A stretch of DNA of 64,000 nt from Lewinellaceae bacterium (GTDB taxonomy: Bacteria; Bacteroidota; Bacteroidia; Chitinophagales; Saprospiraceae). Position 1 is the stretch's first letter, and each line of letters starts with the position of its first letter. This document shows positions 44,459 through 52,604 of this stretch, in pieces. The stretch is taken from NCBI GenBank assembly GCA_016713985.1, contig JADJOD010000001.1, forward strand, positions 408,501 through 472,500, in the 5' to 3' direction. A program made the translations under genes and the position numbers. Below the pieces are notes generated by a model that worked only from the letters and a program-made list of their open reading frames with translations, was not told the DNA's origin and made no database searches.

Positions 44459-45907
44459 ATGCGTCGCACGAAAATCGCCGAACTCCTTCGCACGGAACCC
44501 ATTGGCTCGGAAATATTGGTAAAAGGCTGGGTAAAAGCCTTTCGCAACAACCAGTTTATCGCCCTCAACGACGGCTCCACGCCCCACAACCTGCAAGTGG
44601 TGGTGGATTTTGAAAATTCCGACCCGGCCACGCTCGAACGGATCAAATTCGGCGCAGCCATCGGCGCGCGCGGCACCCTGATCGAATCGCAGGGCAAAGA
44701 GCAAAAAGTGGAAGTAAAAGCCGCCGAGATCATCATCTACGGCGATTGCAACCCGGAGGAATTTCCGCTGCAACCGAAAAAACAAACACTCGAATTCCTG
44801 CGCGAACACGCACACCTGCGTTTCCGCACCAATACTTTTGCCGCGGTGTTTCGCACCCGCCACGCACTGGCTTTCGCCATTCACAAGTTCTTCAACGACA
44901 AGGGTTTTTATTACCAGCATACACCCATCATCACGGCCAGCGACGCGGAAGGAGCGGGTGAAATGTTTCGGGTGACCACCCTTCCGCTGGAAAATACACC
45001 CCGTACCGAAAACGGCGAGATTGATTTTGACAAGGACTTTTTTAAACGCTCCGCCAACCTCACCGTTTCCGGCCAACTGGAAGCCGAACTGGCCGCGATG
45101 GCGCTGGGCGAGGTGTACACTTTCGGCCCCACGTTCCGCGCCGAAAACTCCAATACCACGCGTCACTTGGCCGAGTTCTGGATGATCGAGCCCGAAGTCG
45201 CCTTCAACGACCTGACCGACAACATGAATCTGGCCGAGGAGATGCTCCGGTACGTCATCACCTACGCCCTCGAACACTGCGCCGATGACCTGAAGATCCT
45301 CGAAGACCGCCTGATCGAAGAAGAAAAAAGCAAACCCCAGGACCAGCGCAGCGAGTTGCCGCTGACCGAAAAACTGCGCTTTGTTACCGAAAATCAATTC
45401 GAACGGCTGACTTATACCGAAGCCATCGACATCCTGAAAAATTCCAACCCGAATAAAAAAGGCAAGTTCCAGTTTCCCGTGGAAGGCTGGGGCACCGACC
45501 TGCAAAGCGAACACGAGCGCTACCTCGTGGAAAAACACTTTAAAAAACCCGTCATTCTTACCAATTACCCGGCGGCAATCAAGGCCTTTTACATGCGTCA
45601 GGACGACCCCAAAGAAGGGGTACCCGGCCCGACGGTGTCCGCTATGGATATTCTTTTCCCCGGTATCGGCGAGATCGTGGGTGGATCGCAACGGGAAGAG
45701 CGCTACGACCGGCTGGTGCAGCGTATGGGCGAGATGCATATTCCGGAGAAAGAACTGTACTGGTACCTCGATACCCGCCGGTTCGGCTCCTGCCCGCACG
45801 CCGGATTTGGCCTCGGGTTTGAACGTTTGGTGCTGTTTGTGACCGGCATGACCAACATCCGCGACGTCATTGCCTTCCCGCGTTTTCCGGGAAATGCGGA
45901 GTTTTGA
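44459..45907 (+). CDS. asnS: Asparagine--tRNA ligase
   Basis: 482 residues from ATG 44459. An N-terminal OB-fold anticodon domain (SEILVKGWVKAFRNNQFIAL) is followed by the class II core: motif 1 region around FFNDKGFYYQHTPIITASDA, AELAAMALGEVYTFGPTFRAE, motif 2 with NTTRHLAEFWMIEPE, and motif 3 in GFGLGFERLVLFVTGMTNIRD. The AsnRS rather than AspRS identity is supported by HTPIITASDAEGAGEMF and VTTLP. An upstream in-frame ATG at 44405 lies in the promoter region and is not preferred. The gene is intact; a TACCTTTG box precedes it. No gatCAB is in view, consistent with direct Asn charging. Confidence 0.96.
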   Translation: MRRTKIAELLRTEPIGSEILVKGWVKAFRNNQFIALNDGSTPHNLQVVVDFENSDPATLERIKFGAAIGARGTLIESQGKEQKVEVKAAEIIIYGDCNPEEFPLQPKKQTLEFLREHAHLRFRTNTFAAVFRTRHALAFAIHKFFNDKGFYYQHTPIITASDAEGAGEMFRVTTLPLENTPRTENGEIDFDKDFFKRSANLTVSGQLEAELAAMALGEVYTFGPTFRAENSNTTRHLAEFWMIEPEVAFNDLTDNMNLAEEMLRYVITYALEHCADDLKILEDRLIEEEKSKPQDQRSELPLTEKLRFVTENQFERLTYTEAIDILKNSNPNKKGKFQFPVEGWGTDLQSEHERYLVEKHFKKPVILTNYPAAIKAFYMRQDDPKEGVPGPTVSAMDILFPGIGEIVGGSQREERYDRLVQRMGEMHIPEKELYWYLDTRRFGSCPHAGFGLGFERLVLFVTGMTNIRDVIAFPRFPGNAEF

Positions 45908-46248
45908 GCCGCTTTAAGAAAATATTTTTGTGGATAAAGTGACCAAAACGTCTTTAATACGTCTAAATAAGCCCTTTTTTAGTGGAAAAACCAACTTTTT
46001 TTCCACACCCCCTTGCGCCGGGTATTAACAAAATCTTAAATTGCATCGTTTTTCTGCATGAATCGCCCCTTAGAACTTTTGCAGACTACGGTTGTTCTAA
46101 TCCACTTACCGTTAATCCGACTAACCCATTTTATCTGTGGTAATTTGACTGTGACGCTATCCAGCAATTTCCCTGCACCGATTTTTGCCCTCCAAAAAAC
46201 CTTGAAAGCGTATCCCAGGCAGTCAGATTTTTTAACAAAAATTGGCGA
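45908..46248. other. Intergenic region after asnS
   Basis: 341 bp, A/T-rich. A small hairpin GTGGAAAAA/TTTTTCCAC (45982-46006) may end asnS transcription. A 64-codon ORF (46058-46252) has no protein-like features. No clear promoter box for the following gene was found. Confidence 0.5.
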
Positions 46249-46656
46249 ATGAGCGATTTACACACAAATTTAACACTCCCCTCCGACCCTCACAACGTAT
46301 GCAAAGTAGAACCTTTCGTACATGATGTAGCCACCCGATACAATCTTTCTCCCAACGTCCACGGGAACATTTTAGTCAGCCTCACGGAAGCCGTTACCAA
46401 TGCAATTCTGCATGGCAATCAGGCCGACGGCAATAAATGTGTATCCATTTCCCTTCGCCGCCAAAAAGACGCACTGTCTATTCGTGTTTCCGATGAAGGC
46501 CCTGGTTTCGACCCCACCAACGTACCCGACCCCACCAGTTTTGAATGTATCGAAAAATGCGGCGGTCGCGGACTTTTTTTGATGCGCCACCTCAGCGACG
46601 AATGCAGGTTTACCCGCAACGGCAGCACAGTGGAAATGCGCTTCAAACTTGATTGA
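46249..46656 (+). CDS. Anti-sigma regulatory serine kinase, RsbW/SpoIIAB-like ATPase
   Basis: 135 residues with the GHKL ATPase fold: N box LVSLTEAVTNAILHGNQAD, G1 box VSDEGPGFDPTNVPDP, and G2-type loop CGGRGLFLMRHLSDECRF. This is a stand-alone RsbW-type kinase that would phosphorylate an anti-sigma-factor antagonist or bind a sigma factor. No partner STAS gene or sigma gene is adjacent, so its target is unknown. The ORF is intact and cytoplasmic. A strong terminator follows 24 bp after the stop. Confidence 0.85.
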   Translation: MSDLHTNLTLPSDPHNVCKVEPFVHDVATRYNLSPNVHGNILVSLTEAVTNAILHGNQADGNKCVSISLRRQKDALSIRVSDEGPGFDPTNVPDPTSFECIEKCGGRGLFLMRHLSDECRFTRNGSTVEMRFKLD

Positions 46657-46680
46657 TTTTCAAAAGTTTATTTTGAACGG

Positions 46681-46717
46681 ACCTCCGGAGTTTTCAAAAA
46701 CTCCGGAGGTTTTTTTA
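46681..46717 (+). terminator. Rho-independent terminator
   Basis: ACCTCCGGAGTTTT (46681-46694) and its exact complement (46697-46710) enclose a 2-nt loop and run into seven T. It ends the RsbW-like gene; ybeY begins 11 bp later. Confidence 0.9.
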
Positions 46718-46727
46718 TGAGCCGGCC

Positions 46728-47174
46728 ATGAATTTTCCCGAACTGCCCGAACAAACCGAACAAACCCTCTCCTTTTTTTTCGAAGACGTCGAATTCGACC
46801 TGCCCGGCGAAGCCGGTCTGCGCGCCTGGCTGACTGCAACCGCCGAAGCCGAAGGAAAAACGATGGGGGAAATCAACTGCATTTTTTGCTCCGACGAGCA
46901 CCTGCGCGGCATCAACGTCGAATTCCTCGACCACGATTATTATACAGACATTATCACGTTCGACTACAGCGAGGGTTCCCGCTTGCATGGGGAGATCTAT
47001 ATCAGTTCCGAACGAGTCGCCGATAACGCACAAACCAACGGCGTTTCTTTTCTCCACGAATTGTGCCGCGTGATGGTGCATGGCATATTACACATGGCGG
47101 GTTACAAAGACAAAACGCCTGAGGATGAGTCGATTATGAGGAAAAAAGAGGATTATTACCTGACGCGCTTGTAA
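46728..47174 (+). CDS. ybeY: Endoribonuclease YbeY (rRNA maturation)
   Basis: 148 residues. YbeY is a metal-dependent RNase needed for 16S rRNA 3' processing and ribosome quality control. The zinc motif is HELCRVMVHGILHMAGYKD, the H-x3-H-x5-H type signature in slightly divergent form: the first His is in HELC, then HG and HMAGY. EINCIFCSDEHLRGINVEFL and DIITFDYSEG are also typical. The gene is intact from ATG 46728. Its last few codons and stop overlap the left arm of a 31-bp inverted repeat. Confidence 0.9.
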   Translation: MNFPELPEQTEQTLSFFFEDVEFDLPGEAGLRAWLTATAEAEGKTMGEINCIFCSDEHLRGINVEFLDHDYYTDIITFDYSEGSRLHGEIYISSERVADNAQTNGVSFLHELCRVMVHGILHMAGYKDKTPEDESIMRKKEDYYLTRL

Positions 47175-47247
47175 TGCCAACCTCTGGTTGGCCGTTCTTA
47201 ACATATTGATATCCGCCGGCCAACCGGAGGTTGGCATTACAAGCGCG
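47164..47247. repeat. 31-bp inverted repeat overlapping the end of ybeY
   Basis: Arms 47164-47194 and 47217-47247 match 30 of 31 positions (CGCGCTTGTAATGCCAACCT at the outer end) around a 22-nt loop. The left arm includes the last three codons and the stop of ybeY; the right arm lies just before the promoter box of the DUF1963 gene. Confidence 0.92.
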
Positions 47248-47266
47248 GAGCTTGACGTTACTTTCG

Positions 47267-47274
47267 TAAGTTTG
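47267..47274 (+). promoter_or_regulatory. -7 box directly before the DUF1963 ATG
   Basis: TAAGTTTG is followed by CAGC and then ATG 47279, so transcription from it would start at the start codon. Confidence 0.4.
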
Positions 47275-47278
47275 CAGC

Positions 47279-48070
47279 ATGTCACTACAACTCTCCCTTC
47301 CGAGCGCGCTGGAACCCTTCCGCGAACAATTGCTCCAAACAAAACAATCATTCATCCGGGCCGTCGCCCAGCCATCGCGCAATACAAGCCCCTGGGAAAG
47401 CAAAGTGGGCGGGCAACCTTATCTGCCCAAAGGCGCCGTTTGGCCCACCGCTCCGGACGGGCGGGAACTGTTTTTCCTCGCTCAACTCAATTTTGGCGAT
47501 ATGCCCGCGCTTGCACCCTTCCCGGCGCAGGGCATCGTACAGTTTTTTATCAACGACGACGACCTCTACGGCATGGACTTCGACGACGGTGAAAATCCGG
47601 ACACCTTCCGGGTATTGTATTACCCCGAAGTGCTTCAGAATGAATCTGTTCTGCAAGCGCCGCCGGCCATGTTACGCGACTATGAGGACTTGTTGCCGCA
47701 CCACCCTGACGAGTCTTATCCTTTGAAATTTGAACTGGCGGAAGAAGTGGCCGCCATGACCGATTACCGGTTTTACGAACAATTCGGCACCGAGTTTTTC
47801 CAGCAATTCGGGGAAAAGGAATGGGATGTGATGGATGAATTTGGCAAGGCGGTGCGCCCCCAGGGCCACAAAATCGGCGGTTACGCATATTTCACCCAGG
47901 ATGACCCGCGCCGCGCCGACGATCCCATGTTGCTGCTTTTTCAACTCGATTCCGACCAGTTGATGGACCTGATGTGGGGCGATATGGGTGTCGGGCATTT
48001 TTTTATCCGCGAAAAAGACCTGCTCGCGTGTGATTTTTCCCGGGTGCTGTATGACTGGGATTGTTTGTAG
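47279..48070 (+). CDS. DUF1963 (YwqG-like) protein
   Basis: 263 residues of the DUF1963 family, whose function is unknown. Family stretches are SKVGGQPYLPKGAVWP, LFFLAQLNFGDMP, PFPAQGIVQFFINDDDLYGMD, HKIGGYAYFTQDDPR and the closing LFQLDSD...MWGDMGVGHFFI. No signal peptide; likely cytoplasmic. It starts right after a 31-bp inverted repeat and is followed by a convergent HAD gene 40 bp downstream. The gene is intact. Confidence 0.88.
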   Translation: MSLQLSLPSALEPFREQLLQTKQSFIRAVAQPSRNTSPWESKVGGQPYLPKGAVWPTAPDGRELFFLAQLNFGDMPALAPFPAQGIVQFFINDDDLYGMDFDDGENPDTFRVLYYPEVLQNESVLQAPPAMLRDYEDLLPHHPDESYPLKFELAEEVAAMTDYRFYEQFGTEFFQQFGEKEWDVMDEFGKAVRPQGHKIGGYAYFTQDDPRRADDPMLLLFQLDSDQLMDLMWGDMGVGHFFIREKDLLACDFSRVLYDWDCL

Positions 48071-48110
48071 GTTGTGATTGTTTCATTGTTGAATTGCTGA
48101 AATGAAACAA

Positions 48111-48737
48111 TCACAGCAATGAAGCCATAATAACCTCTTCAATCTCCTTTCCCGCCGGGTGCAGCACCCCCTGAATGCCGGTTTGCCGGGCGATATCGAC
48201 GTTCACTTCCAGGTCATCAAAAAACAGGGTCTCTTCCGGCACCAATTCGGCGTCGGCGAGTACGTATTCGTAGATTTCGCGGTCGGGTTTACGCAGGCGA
48301 ATGAGGTGGGAATAATACACGGCATCAAAATACCGGGCCTGAAAATCTGCAATACCGTGTTCCCGCACCATGTAATCGTCGATCCAGTTGGCGTGCAATT
48401 CGTTTATATTGCTGAGCAGGAATACTTTATACCGTTTCCGCAGGCGCAGCAACATATCGAACCGGTGTTTGGGCATACTGACAAAAATCGAGTTCCAGGC
48501 GGCGATGATTTGGTCTGCGGCAAGGGGCGGATCGGCTGAAAAACGCAGCGTATCCACAAATTCTTCCGTACCGAGGCCGCCGGTTTCGTAGAGCTCGAAC
48601 ACCCGGTCGTGCCGGAGTTTATTACCGGCCGCTTCAAACCGTTCTCCAAAATACTGACGGAAATGCCGTTCTATGGAAGGCAGGTCGAGGTCGAACAGGA
48701 CGTTCCCAAAATCAAAAATAACGTTTTTTACCGGCAT
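48111..48737 (-). CDS. HAD-superfamily hydrolase
   Basis: 208 residues, HAD subfamily IA. Motif I is VIFDFGNVLFDLD (nucleophile Asp in DFG), motif II is FLLSNINELH, motif III Lys lies in RLRKPDREIYEYVL and motif IV is ETLFFDDLEVNVDIA. It is probably a phosphatase acting on a small phosphorylated metabolite. In many Bacteroidota such genes are annotated as YihX-like sugar phosphatases, but substrate cannot be told. A palindromic 24-bp repeat unit lies directly upstream of the start ATG (48737). The gene is intact. Confidence 0.85.
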   Translation of the reverse strand: MPVKNVIFDFGNVLFDLDLPSIERHFRQYFGERFEAAGNKLRHDRVFELYETGGLGTEEFVDTLRFSADPPLAADQIIAAWNSIFVSMPKHRFDMLLRLRKRYKVFLLSNINELHANWIDDYMVREHGIADFQARYFDAVYYSHLIRLRKPDREIYEYVLADAELVPEETLFFDDLEVNVDIARQTGIQGVLHPAGKEIEEVIMASLL

Positions 48738-48740
48738 AAT

Positions 48741-48960
48741 GTAGCGCGAACTTCAGTTCGCCTTTTAGCCGCGAAAAATAAGACAGCGTATGAATATCGG
48801 CTTCGTTTTTCAAAAAAACGTCTTAAAAAGCAAAGGTTGGTTGGTATCGCCCATCACAAGGCGAACTGAAGTTCGCGCTACTTGCGAACTGAAGTTCGCG
48901 CTACTTGCGAACTGAAGTTCGCGCTACCTGCGAACCGAAGTTCGCGTTACAAGTTCGCAC
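48741..48960. repeat. 23-bp palindromic tandem repeat with an inverted outlier
   Basis: Four tandem units starting GCGAACTGAAGTTCGC run from 48861 to 48952 (starts 48861, 48884, 48907, 48930), the last with changes, followed by a partial copy. A 24-bp inverted copy is at 48741-48764 and matches 48858-48881 exactly. Each unit is itself a hairpin (GCGAACT/AGTTCGC). The whole fills most of the 358-bp gap between the HAD and E2 genes. Confidence 0.92.
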
Positions 48961-48976
48961 TACCTTTGTACCTTTG
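48961..48976 (+). promoter_or_regulatory. Tandem -7 boxes upstream of the E2 gene
   Basis: TACCTTTG occurs twice in a row (48961-48968 and 48969-48976), both matching TAnnTTTG, directly after the repeat block. The leader to ATG 49096 would be about 115 nt. The -33 element would fall inside the repeat. Confidence 0.45.
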
Positions 48977-49095
48977 CAGGGCTTTAACCAAATTATTATC
49001 CACCTATTAAATAAAGACCGGGTGATACGGCTATCGGGAAAATCGCGGAAAGCTCCCCTTTTCTCACTGTTCTCACCCTTTCACCACTCTCACAC

Positions 49096-50443
49096 ATGGC
49101 TCGTGTAGAACTTGTGATGCCCAAAATGGGCGAAAGTATTATGGAGGCCACGATTCTGACGTGGCGCAAAAAAACGGGTGACCGCGTTGAACTCGACGAA
49201 CCGGTGCTCGACATCGCTACCGACAAGGTAGACAGTGAGGTGCCGTCCCCTGTAGCGGGAGTACTTGTCGAAGTATTGTTCAAGGAAAACGACGTGGTAC
49301 CCATCAACACCCCCATCGCGGTGATCGAAACGGAAGCTTCCAATGCCCAACCGGCCGCTTCACCCGCTGTCAGCCAGTCCACGCCAACCAATGGCAAGCA
49401 GGAAGCGCCCGTACAAGTCCCCTTTGTACCGGCTTCGGAAACTGCAACCGGCGGCGGGCCACTCTCCGCACAATCGGAAGGCCGCTTTTTTTCGCCCTTA
49501 GTGCGCACCATTGCCCGGACGGAAAACATCAGCCAGGCCGAACTCGACGGTATACCAGGCTCCGGGCAGGAAGGCCGGGTGACTAAAAAGGATATTTTGG
49601 CCTACGTCGCCAGCCGCGGATTGGCAGGAGAGCCGATGCCCAGAACGGTAGCGGGCGGCAACGGCAACCAACAACAGGCGGCGCCCGTCGCTGCACCGTC
49701 CACCGTCTCTCGTCCGTCGACCGGAACAGACGGCAATGTGGAAATTGTGGAAATGGACCGTATGCGCAAACTCATCGCCGATCACATGGTGATGAGCAAA
49801 CACACCAGTCCGCACGTAACCTCCTTCGTAGAGGCCGATGTGACCGACCTGGTGAACTGGCGCAACCGGGTCAAAGACGATTTTAAGAAAAAATACGGCG
49901 AAAACATCACATTTACCCCCATATTCGTGGAAGCCGTCGCGCGTGCGCTGCGCGATTTCCCGATGGTGAACATCTCGGTGGACGGGACTCGTATCCTGGT
50001 GAAGAAAGACATCAATATCGGCATGGCTGCTGCGCTGCCAAGTGGCAACCTTATCGTGCCGGTGATCAAAAACGCCGATCTGCTCAACTTAGCCGGCCTT
50101 ACCAGGCAGGTGAACGACCTCGCCGGTCGCGCGCGCCAGAACCAACTCAAACCCGAAGATATTCAGGGCGGCACCTTCACGCTCACCAACGTCGGCACTT
50201 TTGGCAACGTGATGGGCACACCGATCATCAACCAGCCGCAGGTAGCCATCATGGCCACCGGCGCGATCCGCAAAAAAGCCGGCCGTGCTCGAAACCGAAT
50301 ACGGCGACGTGATCGCCGTGCGGCAAATGATGTTCCTTTCCCTGTCGTACGACCACCGCGTGGTGGACGGCATGCTCGGCGGCTCTTTCCTGCGCCGGGT
50401 AGCGGATTACCTGGAGCGATTTGATGTGAACAGAGGGATTTGA
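49096..50443 (+). CDS. 2-oxoacid dehydrogenase E2 (dihydrolipoamide acyltransferase), frameshifted
   Basis: About 449 residues. The lipoyl domain (residues 1-77) carries the lipoylated Lys44 in DIATDKVDSEVP. A Pro/Ala-rich linker, a peripheral-subunit-binding domain (FFSPLVRTIARTENISQAEL...GRVTKKDIL given by position 131-172), a second linker and the acyltransferase domain follow. The frame as read ends at 50424 in nonsense (GRARNRIRRRDRR); a run of six A at about 50270-50275 should be five, giving AIRKKPAVLETEYGDVIAV, then the active-site motif SYDHRVVDGMLGG and a stop at 50443. It belongs to the pyruvate or branched-chain complex; the linker has a PSTVSRPST segment from a CCACCGTC-type repeat. 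E1 and E3 genes are not adjacent. Confidence 0.9.
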
Positions 50444-50647
50444 TAACGGATTGATAAACGGTCGATTGCTATTCGTCCCGTTGCGCCCGGTGGGGTGTGG
50501 TGGGATGAATTTTTATGATGCAATTCCTTTTGGCGCGAAATGGCATGAAATGGCGCGAAATGGCGCAAATAAAAAAACGGCGGGTGTTTTTCTTTGTTCC
50601 GCGAACCTGATTGGCGGTTTTGCCGCCTTTTTTTCAAAACACGTTCA

Positions 50648-51659
50648 ATGAAAACGATCAAACTTGCTGCTGTCCTGGCCATTTGCGCGCTGACTGTTTA
50701 TCAATGCGCCAAAGACAACATTTCCATCAATTCTGATCCTGCCCGTTCGGCCAATCATCAGAATGGCGGTATTGTACAAAATTCAGACACATTGTATGCC
50801 CTGACCCAGGAAGATGTAAGAGCGGCGGAGCGCGGCGGCGAACTTGGCTCTGAATGCCATCCGTTCGACTTTGGCAACATGCCTCAATATCCGTTTTACG
50901 ACGGCAAATGCAGGCTACCCATCAGGGTGTATGCCGGCTAATTGCAGTTGTCCCGTTAGTTTCGTAACAGTCGACATTGAGCTTATCAGCCTGACGGGCG
51001 ACATTTGGCACCACTCCGTACAACTCACGGGCGGCGGCTGGCATATCGTGGAACTCCCTTTCGAGGGTTCGCCCAAAATCCGGATTGTCGGCTGCAATGG
51101 CGTGACCGGTGATACACCCGAAGACCGGTCTAACTGTGTATTTATTTTGCAATTCGGCCGGTACGGGTTCAACTCGGAAGCCGCTTTTTACATGCAGTTC
51201 AGCCCCAATTACTCTTTCATGGTTTCCAGCAAAAAACCGCCGTACAACTGTTTACAAACCTCCATTTGGTATTGTCAGCCCTGGTGTACGTACCAGTTGA
51301 ATTACTACCATCCTGGTTCGGAGTTCGGAAATGAAGTTGGTTTGGTCGACCTGAACCTGCAAAACAACTTGATTGGCTGTTCAGGTATAGCGCATCGGGC
51401 GATCTTTCCGCTCCAGTACCATGCCCCTGTTTCCGGCAGCGCATATTTATATCCCGTTGTAAGTCAGACAGGGGTCAACTACAATACCTCCTCTTTTACG
51501 GAGCGGCTTTGCTACGACATTTGTTATTTCAACACAACCGGAATGCCTAATTGCGCCCTGCAAAATTTGTCAAAAAACAGCACGGAAGTGTTCGTGACAA
51601 GCCCCAATTGTACATTCGTGCATGATTACTGGTTCAACGATTGCGGAGAGGTACGATGA
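50648..51659 (+). CDS. Cys-rich exported protein of unknown function, frameshifted
   Basis: About 337 residues. ATG 50648 gives MKTIKLAAVLAICALTVYQC, a signal sequence with Cys at a possible lipidation site, though the lipobox is weak. The first frame ends at 50941; the body continues in another frame from about 50910: MPANCSCPVSFVTVDIELIS, then WHIVELPFEGSPKIRIVGCN and YNCLQTSIWYCQPWCTYQLN. A single extra base in the CTACCC stretch near 50920 would join them. Around fifteen Cys residues, mostly evenly spread in pairs, suggest a disulfide-bonded extracellular protein. No family is recognised. It is read alone, with a 200-bp gap before it. Confidence 0.6.
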
Positions 51660-51759
51660 GAGGGGATTATGGCGCCATTGATAGGCAAGTACACCATTTT
51701 CACCCGATCGAATTCCCTTCCGACACCCTCAGCCAATACCCGTTGATGTCCTGTTTTCA

Positions 51760-52275
51760 TTACTTGTTTTTCACATTCAAATCCAGCCCCGCATAAAATC
51801 CCAAATCCTTGTCTTTCAACAACTTCGTCCAGAACGCGATTTGCCCGGTGTGGTAGGAGTAATGCTCGCAGACGTGTACGATGATGCCGATGCCGCTCAT
51901 GTTAAAACCCTGAACGCTGCGTACGTGCAGGAGTTCCGCGTCGCTGGCCTGGCGGATAGTCCTGACGGCCTGGCGGACGGTGGCACGCAGTTTTTCCAGC
52001 AATTCGGCTTTGGAAAAGCCACCCATTGCGGCGAATTCCGCGTCGCGGTTGCGCGCATCCGGCAGGTTGCCGAGTGAGGAAATGGCGTATTGGGTGATAT
52101 TTCCGCAGAGGTGCAGGATCAGGTTGCCGATGCTGTTGGAAGCGAGGTTGGGGCGTTGCCACACTTCGGCCTCCGTCAGTTCCGCGAGGCATTTTTCGAT
52201 CCGCGGGGTGTTTTCTTCCAGACGCAGTATGATCTGTGCGCGTAGCTCCTGAAGTTCGGGCGATTTTATTTCCAT
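51760..52275 (-). CDS. DinB-family protein
   Basis: 171 residues, a four-helix DinB/DUF1572-like protein. Metal-binding His residues are expected in LILHLCGN (helix 2) and in VHVCEHYSYHTGQIAFW (helix 4, two His spaced four apart), both present. DinB-like proteins are metal-dependent and include thiol-transferases such as bacillithiol transferase; function here is not known. The gene is intact, cytoplasmic, and convergent with the Cys-rich protein gene. Start ATG 52275. Confidence 0.82.
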   Translation of the reverse strand: MEIKSPELQELRAQIILRLEENTPRIEKCLAELTEAEVWQRPNLASNSIGNLILHLCGNITQYAISSLGNLPDARNRDAEFAAMGGFSKAELLEKLRATVRQAVRTIRQASDAELLHVRSVQGFNMSGIGIIVHVCEHYSYHTGQIAFWTKLLKDKDLGFYAGLDLNVKNK

Positions 52276-52604
52276 CGTTCCAGTTTAGGGATGTTTCGGG
52301 TGAACAGTCCGGGCTAATTTACAACGATTTGTTGAATAAAAGTCTGATTCGCGTCCAAAAGCTTTGTGAGGGCGTCTCGTAAGTCATTGTACCTTGTAAA
52401 TTGCACATTGGTCATTGTACATTTTTTGAATTTTTAATTAAATATCAATAACTTAAAAAGTTTAAAAATTACTAATATACAATTTTCAAGGTCCAATGGC
52501 TTATGACGCCCTTACTTTTACAGGCAGTGTAAAGCAGTTGATATAAATGTATTTATTTTACAAATCAGGGATGCAATCCCGTATTTGTAAAGTATATTTG
52601 CCAG
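52276..52604. other. AT-rich intergenic region with an imperfect inverted repeat
   Basis: 329 bp between divergent genes. Arms 52370-52403 and 52480-52511 (starting GGGCGTC, containing ACCTTG and ending AATTG) are imperfect complements around a very AT-rich centre with TTAATTAAATATC. A -7-like box TATATTTG (52593-52600) follows. No gene is seen. Confidence 0.65.
52593..52600 (+). promoter_or_regulatory. -7 box directly before the ATPase ATG
   Basis: TATATTTG, then CCAG, then ATG 52605. As with the boxes at 16898 and 47267, transcription would begin at the start codon. Confidence 0.4.

Noticed and set aside
44195..45799. 534-codon minus-strand ORF
   Set aside because: Antisense to asnS, with Phe/Val/His-rich composition typical of a shadow frame.
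46058..46252. 64-codon ORF before the RsbW-like gene
   Set aside because: No protein-like pattern and it overlaps the next start; more likely untranslated leader.
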